Shown: positions 55,626 to 64,000 of the stretch, piece after piece
Position numbering within the stretch: position 1 is the stretch's first letter
Layout of the letters: each line of letters starts with the position of its first letter
NCBI RefSeq assembly: GCF_020536995.1
Contig: NC_068366.1
Coordinates: forward strand, 18,045,608 to 18,109,607
Length of the DNA stretch: 64,000 nt
Direction: 5' to 3'
Origin: Dreissena polymorpha
Taxonomy: Eukaryota; Mollusca; Bivalvia; Myida; Dreissenidae
Notes under the pieces: generated by a model
The model's input: the letters and a program-made list of their open reading frames with translations, nothing else
The model's database searches: none
Told to the model about the DNA's origin: nothing
Position numbers and translations under genes: made by a program

Positions 55626-56817
55626 CATATTTCGTTGGAAAGCGAATTAGCATAGTGGAGCGACAAAAACGACGAACAAATAGCGAGATAAGCACGTAGG
55701 GGGTTTACGTGTTATCATTTTAATATAGGTTGCGAGTACGTACAAGTATGATGTATCCTGTAAAATTCGCATATCGTTGCATACCTTAATTTATTTATAC
55801 GTGTATTTATGTACATGCACTAGTTATGTGATACAGTTTATACTAAATAATGATATTGCACGATATCTCTCTTGCGACATCTGTTTTGCCGCAAAATGAT
55901 TGCAGCTGATGCAATGTATTTTGACGCGAAGCAATAATGGTCACGTTACAATGGACCATTAGACGAAATTTGTCGATGGAAACACGCAACGGCAGCTGTG
56001 AAACAATTACGTATTCAATTCATGTAATAGCCGGTTTTGTTGGCCAACAATGCTGATTGTCAAGACTAAAATGGCTCAGTTATCGCAAGCAACACATTAT
56101 ATGCAATAATATGATACAAACTTTTAACGGGGCAGGAACACATTGTTTTAAAGATGTCATTAAAGATATAATGTTTGAAAATGTCGTTAATAGGAATATT
56201 TTTAAATAACGAAAGTAATAAACTATAGAGCATTTCCCGGGTTTCGAACCAGATACATATGGGAGAAAATGCTACTCGTTACCACTTCAGCATTCAGGCT
56301 TTTATTTGTCAGCGCTCATTTTAAACTTTATTTTTATCATACACGTTTTTGTTTTATTTTACACATTTTGATTGAGGAATATCCATAAACAGACCGAAAT
56401 GTATCATGTTTTTTATATTAGGCGTGTTTATTAGCTTGTTTGAATATAATGTTTACATTTGTATAAGTAATTTTTGCAATTGTTTTAGGAATGAATTTTG
56501 CCCAAATGCGAACAAGTCTCTTGTAATGCACATTTTCTAAGAAAACGCATTCCGAAATTGAACAGATGACGATTTATGTGACCACTTTCTTGATTTACTG
56601 ATAGCGAGACATCTCAGAATGAAGGTTTATCTTTGACAAATAGACCTTCACAAAGCTAAGATATTAGTAGTTAACTTTGATATATCGTACCGCGTGATTC
56701 ACACACATTAAGACGCTTTAACACTTTTTGCCGTCAAATGTGTAACAAGTGTTTGCTACATAATGTCACATACCAACCATGGCTCAATAAAGTTATTCAG
56801 ACAAACCTTCAGAGAAA
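55626..56817. other. No gene seen apart from a tRNA-like relic
   Basis: AT-rich. On the minus strand at ~56,228-56,300 a tRNA-like stretch has GCTGAAGTGGTAACGAG (D arm) and GGTTCGAAACCC (T arm). The acceptor stem does not pair well, so it is probably a tRNA-derived relic. Confidence 0.4.
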
Positions 56818-57047
56818 TTAACCCATTTATGCCTAGTGGACTCTCCCATCCTTCTAAATTGGATCAATTTATTTCTAAAATTAGGGATGTCAAGCATATT
56901 GATTTCTATATTTAGATTATGTCTTACAGAAATTTCTTGAAGCAAACAGCGCAGGCCCAGATGAGACACCGCATCATGCGGCGTCTCATCTGGGTCTACG
57001 CTGTTTACCAAAGCCTTTTTTCTAGACGCTAGGCAAACATGGGTTAA
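56818..57047 (+). mobile_element. 230 bp TTAA-flanked element, ATGCCTAGTGGACTC family
   Basis: TTAACCCATTTATGCCTAG at the left and CTAGGCAAACATGGGTTAA at the right form inverted ends with TTAA outside and CCC/GGG next to it, a piggyBac-type signature. A central palindrome, CCCAGATGAGACACCGCATC and its mirror, lies at ~56,956-56,995. No coding capacity. Confidence 0.85.
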
Positions 57048-57656
57048 GCTGTTTTGATTATATGAGGAAACAAATGCACTTGTATCCAGACAAGTCATGT
57101 GATTCACAAACACATGTTCAGGGCATGACGCTCCTGAAGCATATATACATATCAAATCATCACATATAAAGTACAAATACGTTTACTGGAGTGTGCCAGA
57201 TATGAAGTTAATAATTATACATTAGTGAATCAAATACATTTACACAGTTTGTATTCATCATCACAGCTGAAACGGTTGTTAAGATTTGAACAATGCTCTA
57301 GATCTTAAGACAGAAGAAAAGTGTGAATTATTCTTAATATGCATTGATGCGCTGTGTTACCTATTTCAAACTGAGGAGAGCGTCCTTTTATGTATACCAA
57401 ATATCCGTTTGTTGTTCGATTTATTTAAGTAAAATTTCGGACACAACCGTTCAGGGCAAATAGTTTTGTAATAAAATGAATATTCTTGACAGTTATTTCG
57501 TACGGACTCTCAAACATTTTAAAACAATCGTATCATGATATGCATATGTGGTCAAAATTGTGCACCTAAACAGAGTTTTAAACTAAATGTATTTATGTTT
57601 GAATCGCGTTAAAATATATAAACTATGAATTCGAAACCTGAGCCACCATATGCACA
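57048..57656. other. No gene seen
   Basis: AT-rich with no recognisable feature. Confidence 0.5.
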
Positions 57657-57660
57657 TTAA

Positions 57661-58260
57661 AGGCGCCGTCCAACAGATTTTGGCATGTATTGAAGCTTGT
57701 CATTAAATGCTTTATATGGATAAATTTAAACAATTGAACTAAAACTCTCCAGTATAAAACAAGAATACAATTTAAAAAAAGGAAAAAAAGTAACCCTCAA
57801 TAAGGCTCGTACCACTGACCCCTGGAGTCCTGGAGTATAAAACTGTCTCCCGCCTTGACCACTCGACCATCCATGCTCATGGTTAGAGCGGATGTATTTT
57901 TACCTATATAAGCAATCCTCGTAGTTTCCCAAAATAATACGACCACAACAGAACTTTCCAATCTGAACGCTTCGGACAGTGGGCTACACCACACCGTCTC
58001 CGTTATGGCGGAATTGGCCGAGGGTTCCCGATTGCAGGACTTTCCAAATTATTCAATCGTTTCGCATCGCACGACGCTTTATAATTTTCAGGTTTTCAAT
58101 CACCAAACGATGCATTAAATAGATATTTAAGAGCATGGTAAATGGTCAGTATAACTATTTCCTCAAAAATATAATAACTAAAACAAAGTTTGCAAATCTG
58201 AAACAACTTTTTTTAATTTTTGTCAATTGACGAAAACGTGAAATCTGTTGGACGGCCATT
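57661..58260 (-). mobile_element. Full 600 bp TTAA-flanked tRNA-bearing element
   Basis: TTAA at 57,657-57,660 and 58,261-58,264. Ends AGGCGCCGTCCAACAGATTT and, reversed, AATGGCCGTCCAACAGATTT. On the minus strand the tRNA-like part (57,795-57,880) has box A TGGTCGAGTGGTC and box B GGTACGAGCC. This is the unsplit form of the copy at 38,781-40,668, in the opposite orientation. Confidence 0.78.
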
Positions 58261-58631
58261 TTAACAGTTAAAACTAAATAAATTGTGTAGGTCTAAATGA
58301 GCAAATAAAACAATGAAATAAAATTCATTATTTTGAATAAACAAGTACTCGGCATAAACAGTGCAAATCTTCAGCGGTGAACGATGTATTTTCGTAATGT
58401 TGCATAGGAACAATACTTCAAATGATCGTTCTATAAGGATGCTATGAAAAGCCTAACATGCCTTTATTATGATTAACTAAGTGCGGGGCAGTGAACAGTG
58501 TAGTTGTTTAATATTGACACTTGATGTATGTAAAATCAATGGAAACAGACAGTCCATTTCATAAATCCTGACAAGTTATGTTGTCATCAGTTTCATGACA
58601 ATCCACTTATATGTGTCATTACTTGCTGCTC

Positions 58632-58870
58632 TTAACCCATGTATGCCTAGCGTCTAAAAAAGGGCCTTGGCAAACAGCGTAGACCCAGATGAGACGCCAC
58701 ATGATGCGGCGTCTCATCAGGGTCTGTGCCGTTTGCTTAAAGGAATTTCTGTAAGAAATATTCTAAATATGGAAATTCATATACTAGACATCCCTTATTT
58801 TGCCTTATTTTGGAAATAAATTGATCCAATTTAGAAGGATGGGAGAGTCCACTAGGCATAAAAGGATTAA
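58632..58870 (-). mobile_element. TTAA-flanked element, ATGCCTAGTGGACTC family, reverse copy
   Basis: TTAACCCATGTATGCCTAGC at the left; CCACTAGGCATAAAAGGATTAA at the right. The interior is the reverse complement of the copy at 56,818-57,047, including the palindrome GATGAGACGCCACATGATGC. Confidence 0.85.
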
Positions 58871-59154
58871 CAACGCTTCCGTTAACAAGCGTCACGTCCG
58901 GGGCACACTTCAGTGTATAACATTAGGACACCACTTTTAAAGAGCTGAAAACAACGGGGAATTACAGCGAAACAATCATTCCGGCATTAGTATAAACAAA
59001 AGTATCATTGAGTACGATTGTTCTGTATTAAATTATCAGGTGACTGTTTTTAATACGTTATTAAGGATAAATCAGCGGGACCTACTGAGGTAGGACAAAG
59101 ATGTATGAAGATAGTGTTTATCACATAGTATTTTATCATATACGTCTGCATTAT

Positions 59155-62093
59155 TAATTTATTTATACATACTTCCCACAGAAGCTGTATAATAAGCATA
59201 TGTATATAAGTTGTGTTGGTAATGAATTGCAGAGCGCTGTTACAACGTGAATTGTAATAACGACCTGCATTGTAATAAACTTTATTACATTATTACGATT
59301 GCGTGACAACCTGCATTGTAATAACGCCCGAAAGTGTAATTAACTTATTACTTGGTTTAAAATTGCATCTGATCGCATTTTCAAACACAGATTATTGCAA
59401 AATATAATTCATACATGTATATAAAATTTATATTAATAGGGCAATATGACCTATGCATGACAAAAAAGCTGTTCTCATGCAACCTAAATTGTAATGAAGT
59501 TATTACATTATTACAATTGCTTGACAACCTGAATTGTAATAACGTCCGAAAGTGTAATAAACGTATCTCTTGGTTTAAAATTGCATCTGATCGCATTTTC
59601 AAACACAGATAATTGCAAAATATAATGCATACATGTATATAAAATTTTAATTTATAGGGCAATATGACCTTTGAATGCCATAAAAGGAGTTCTCATACAA
59701 ACTCAATTGTAATAAAGTTATTACATTATTACAATTGACTGACAACCTGAATTGCAATGACGACCTGAATTGTAATAAACTTTATTACATTATTACAATT
59801 GCTTAACAACCTGAATGGTAATAACGCCCGCAAGTGTAATAAACTTATTACTTGGTTAAACATGGCATCTGATCGCATTTTCAAACACAGATTATTGAAA
59901 AATATAACGCATACATGTATATAAAAGGTAATACGACCTATGAATGACAAAAAAGTGTTCTCATACAAACTCAATTGTAATAAAGTTATTACATTATTAC
60001 AATCGCTTGTCGCCATGAATTTTGATAACACCCGAAAGTGTAATAAACTCATTTGTTAGTTTAAAATTTTATCTGAACGTTTTTTTTCGAATACAAATGA
60101 TTGCATAATATAATGCATACGTGTATATAAAAATACATCTTAAAGGGAGATTATACGATTGTGATATGTGTTAAATTGTAATATATTGATAAAAATATGT
60201 TACACTAACACAAAGTAGGCAAGAACAATTACACATTGAAGACGAATTTCATAAAATGTAGCAAAGACAAATTTTCGCCCCGAGCCGGGGCTTGTGACGA
60301 AGATTTTTCGTACATAATTTCCTACAATAACCGAAGCATTCGTCGTTGTATTATCCCAACGCTTTTCGGAGAAAAAGTGGGGATTATGTGGTTATATCCG
60401 CCGTCTGTCCGTACGTCCGTCCGTCCGTCCTGGCCACTATATCCTCTTACACTATTAGCACTAAGACCTTGAAACTTACAAACATGGTAGCTATGAGCAT
60501 ATGTGCGACGGTGACGGCGACGGAATTTTGATCTGACACCTGGGTCAAAAGTTATGGGGTTTGGGTGGAGCCGGGTCAGAAATTTTCCTTCGACCGCGAT
60601 TCGAAAAAGGCTCATAACTACTGTGTCCCTTCAGATATTGCTTTCATATTTGGTATGCATGTGTATCCAGACAACCCCTTTACATGCGCATACAATTTTT
60701 TCGTGATAAATGACGAACACAGATTTTGTGATACAATATCTATACATTATAAATATATATATTTATATAACTTTAATAGATTGACCGATGAAATATTATC
60801 CGACATGCCGTGATTTTACCCGAATTGTAATACATTTCATTACTTTATTACTATCGCATGTCGCCCTGAATTGTTATACCGCCCGACAGTATAAAACAAG
60901 AATACAATTTAAAAAATGTAATCAACTTATTTCTTAGTTTAAATCATATCTTATCGACTTTTTTACACAAATTCTTGCGATCTGAAATGTAATAGTCTTT
61001 CTTTAATTATTAAAATCGCGTGTCGCCCTTTAAGTGCCCTGGGGGCCGTTTCATCAATCATCGTACGACAAATTTAAAATATTGATACGAATTTCAAAGA
61101 AACGTTATTTTTTTTAGACAGAAGCATATTATTACTTATTTTCAGCCAAATAATTTATTTCATCACTGTCTTACCCATGGCTTATATCTTTCGGAGCTAT
61201 CTATCAACAGCTTGAATTTTTTTTTAAATTTAAGTCGTAAATTAAGTCGTACGATGATTTATGAAATTGAATATTATCGAATTCTAAACAAATACCTTTG
61301 CGAAGTACAATGTAAAAATATATATAAATAAGATAATGTGACCGATAAAAAATTAATACACATGATGTTTAACAACCTGGTTTGTATGAACGTATTTAAT
61401 TATTACATTCACTCCCCCCTCCCACCCCCTAAAGTGTAATAACGCCCTGAAATGTAATAAACTTGTTTGTTGATTTCAATTGTATATCAAATAAAATGTA
61501 TATTTGAAAAAAAGGTAATAAGATCGCTGACAAACTAAGATTATGTGATACATCTGAATTGTAAAACATGCACTTAATGGCAATATTGCAATTCCATTGT
61601 CGCTCTGAAGTGTGATCACGTCATTAAAAGAAATAAACTTGTTGGGTTTGGAATTGTAAATCATCGATTTTCTAAACTAAAATTCTTGCGAAATGAAACG
61701 CCTTGAAATTTTATAAACATGTTACATTGCTTTTACTCGCATATAACCTTAAGGTATTGTGAAATTTAAATGTATTGTCAATCTTATTAGATAATCATTT
61801 ATTATTGAAATTATTTACTATATGAAGTTTGACTCATTAATAAACATTTATGATAGTGTGATTTCAGATCTTATCGTTCTTGTCCTGCCCGATCGCTTGT
61901 ACTTGATTGGCAAAATTGGTGGCACAGTGTGAACCTTACTATGGTACCGTCCCGACGCCCAAACCGAGGATGCCTCGTTTTTCTTATAGACTATTTTATA
62001 CTTAATGTATGTCTTTACCATGTATAATTTATGTCTTTTAAAGTAGCGAACATTGAAATCGGCGATCGCCCATCGATATTAAACTTAATTGAA
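59155..62093 (+). repeat. Second copy of the left part of the 7.1 kb element plus flank
   Basis: Aligns to 21,828-26,515 with high similarity, lacking the stretch corresponding to ~23,360-25,085. It includes ~80 bp outside the inverted end (59,155-59,236 with 21,828-21,907), the sub-terminal units (59,237-60,130), the CCGT head, the GGGGCCGTTTCATC small element and the conserved GC-rich patch 'ggtaccgtcccgacgcccaaaccgagg'. It stops in the first unit of the ~50 bp array, where a LINE begins. No right inverted end. Confidence 0.9.
60887..60916 (+). other. 30-base patch identical to part of the tRNA-bearing element
   Basis: Within the second copy of the 7.1 kb element, positions 60,887-60,916 equal 57,750-57,779 (start CAGTATAAAACAAGAATACA). 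The paralogous site (25,286-25,300) instead has ACAGTGTAGACAGTGTAATC. It looks like filler DNA copied during break repair. Confidence 0.75.
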
Positions 62094-62095
62094 CT

Positions 62096-62805
62096 AGTTA
62101 TTTTTTCCAAATAATCTAAACTTTTATTATGATGGAAACCACATAGAAATTGTGAATAAGTATTCGTATCTCGGTATAATATTAACATCAGGAGGTTCAT
62201 TCACGGAAGCACATGGGACATTGTCTGGTCAGGCTGTTAAAGCGATATTTAAACTCAGAAAATATTTGTACAGTTGCGTTAATATCACTGTCGAACATAT
62301 GTTATATCTCTTTGAAAAGATAGTTAAACCAATACTGTTTTATAGTGCTGAGGTTTGGGGATTTGCTCGAGCAACGCCGATTGAAAGAGTGCATACACAG
62401 TTTTGCAAGTCTTTATTAGGTGTTAAATGTAACACTCAAAACGATTTTATTTATGGTGATCTTGGCCGAATGGATTTACATTCCCAGAGGCTTGTTTGTA
62501 TTGTTAAATATTGGTTGAAGATCACTGGTTATAGTGATAGAAAATATGTGTCATGTATTTACAATACTGTGTTAAATGATATTGATTATAATCCACGTAA
62601 GCAAAACTGGGCTTCACTTGTTAAAGATACATTGTGTAGCTTAGGTTTCTATCATGTATGGCTGCAACAGAGTGTTGGAAATAATAACCAGTTTATTATT
62701 GCTTTTAAACAACGTGTTAAGGACATATTTGTACAGGATTGGCATAGTAGATTGGAACATTCATCTCGAGCGATATTCTATAACACTTTCTGCAATTTCC
62801 AATGT
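62096..62805 (+). mobile_element. LINE fragment, region after the reverse transcriptase (left part)
   Basis: An open frame reads NKYSYLGIILTSGGSFTEAH, LFEKIVKPILFYSAEVWGFA, IERVHTQFCKSLLGVKCNTQ and GDLGRMDLHSQRLVCIVKYW, the C-terminal region that follows RT in many LINEs. It parallels the LINE at 36,664-36,987 (ILNYASEVWGF, IERIHLQFCKRLLQV, GELGRYPLYVNRYDTILKYW), so the two are related. It is 5'-truncated and interrupted at ~62,805 by another LINE, resuming at ~63,850. Confidence 0.85.
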
Positions 62806-63849
62806 CAACATGTCCGGTACTTCTATAATTGTAAATAATATCGTCAAGAAGGTTAACTCTCGACTTAAATTTTTATATAGACAACGTGATTTTTTAAATA
62901 AAAGTCTTAAAAAAAGCTTATGTAATTCTTTAATACAATGTCATTTAGATTATGTATCCTCTTCGTGGTATTGTGGACTCACGAAACAGCTTAAGCACAA
63001 GTTACAAATAGTCCAAAATAAAATGGTTCGTTTTATTAACAATTCCCATTGTAGGACATCACTTGTTGTATCGCATTTTGAAGAACTTGGTTTATTGAAC
63101 GTTGAGCAAAGATGCAAGCAACTTCGGCTTAACCACATCCATAAGATTTTCTACAATAAATGTCCAAGCTATATGAAAGACAATTTTGTCAAATGTACAG
63201 ATGTCCATCAGTATGGGAATAGATCCCGATTAAATTTTTATGTACCTCAAGTTGATGGCTTTACTAGTTCTTCATTTTACTACAATGGTATTACGGATTG
63301 GAATGCATTACCCGATAATATAAAGTCCATCGAATCGAAATTTACTTTTAAGAAACTTGTTAAGACACATCTATTAAATGATATGAAGGTAGACGAGAAT
63401 TCAATGTATTTTTACTTTTAGATTTGTTTTATTTTATGTAATTCATTATTTTTTTATGTTATTTATTCGTGTCAGTGTATTATCATGTCAACTTTTGAAA
63501 GATTCACTTAATTTGTAGAAGAAATCATGTGTAGGATCATGTCGATTCTATATTAAGAACTGAAAAAAACAATATATTTATAGTCACTTATAAGATCCGT
63601 TCGACTAAATCCAGGGACCCCGTTGGAAATAAGCTTTTTCATGTTTACATGTCTAAGCTTTACGGGTTATCCTGTGTATACATCATGTCGTAATCTTATT
63701 TGGATCTGTGATAAATGGCACCATCCATGTAATGCATGTTTCTGAATATGATAATAATGCAATCTAAACGTTATTTATTGCCTTGATTGCATTGAATTGT
63801 AAATTGCTTGACACAAATATGCACAAATAAAACAAACAAACAAACAAAA
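62806..63849 (+). mobile_element. Second LINE 3' fragment inserted into the first, with AAAC tail
   Basis: The frame from ~62,810 to 63,421 reads NNIVKKVNSRLKFLYRQRDF, LIQCHLDYVSSSWYCGL, KLQIVQNKMVRFINNSHCRT and FEELGLLNVEQRCKQLRLNH, ending WNALPDNIKSIESKFTFKKL and a stop. This is the C-terminal RT region of a different LINE lineage. A ~410 bp 3' UTR ends in AAATAAAACAAACAAACAAA, a microsatellite tail typical of CR1/L2-type elements. It is 5'-truncated with its last ~200 codons intact, so probably young. Confidence 0.83.
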
Positions 63850-64000
63850 CCATATCTTAAACTTGTAAATGTTAAATGCTATAGGGATGCTTTTACAAAG
63901 CTACGAATGTCATCACATATATTAAATATTGAAACAGGTAGATGGAATAGAACGCCAAGGGAACAAAGGCTATGTAACAAATGTAATGAATTAGAGGACG
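63850..64000 (+). mobile_element. Right part of the interrupted LINE
   Basis: Reads YLKLVNVKCYRDAFTKLRMS, SHILNIETGRWNRTPREQRL and CNKCNELED. This is the terminal SHxLxIExGRW...R...C..C motif that follows the segment ending at 62,805. It continues beyond the window. Confidence 0.85.

Overview
ORGANISM. The window looks like nuclear DNA of a bivalve mollusc, possibly a heterodont such as Dreissena (inference from repeat style; no search was run). It is AT-rich and gene-poor, its genes have introns, and it is crowded with dispersed repeats: (CCGT)n-headed elements followed by ~150-160 bp tandem units containing AGGTCA-type hexamers, TTAA-flanked small elements, LINE fragments and large palindromes. 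I saw no CRISPR array, operon, prokaryotic gene, LTR element or virus-like element.

LAYOUT. 1-12.6 kb: no gene; arrays of dispersed repeats. 12.6-21.8 kb: five consecutive coding exons, + strand, of an S-adenosylmethionine decarboxylase gene (AMD1, polyamine synthesis). They join in frame and keep every catalytic and putrescine-binding residue I could place. Exons for the first ~65 and last ~70 residues were not found. The introns hold a ~1 kb minisatellite grown from the end of an exon plus its splice donor, a hAT-like element and a Harbinger-like element. 21.9-29.1 kb: a ~7.1 kb AT-rich element with inverted ends. Its left part plus 80 bp of flank recurs at 59.2-62.1 kb. 29.3-34.7 kb and 42.1-48.4 kb: a direct segmental duplication, each block holding one single-exon Methuselah-like (secretin/adhesion-superfamily) GPCR gene. 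Copy A has a broken ectodomain but an open 7TM domain; copy B has a long open frame but its signal peptide lies in another frame. A third, much older relic sits at 50.9-51.8 kb. 34.8-42 kb: a LINE, a reversed (CCGT)n/AGGTCA array and a tRNA-bearing TTAA-flanked element. 48-59 kb: mostly unassigned, with a TMEM135-like exon at 55.2-55.6 kb carrying an in-frame TGA. 62.1-64 kb: a LINE interrupted by a second LINE.

HOW IT FITS TOGETHER. The genes do not form a functional unit. The main theme is repeat-driven remodelling: exon and splice-site sequence amplified inside AMD1, a receptor locus duplicated and decaying, and several transposon insertions that can be ordered because the other duplicate still has the empty site. 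The best candidates for something undescribed are the exon/splice-donor minisatellite, the tRNA-carrying TTAA-flanked elements, the 7.1 kb inverted-end element, and arrays containing consensus-grade nuclear-receptor elements.
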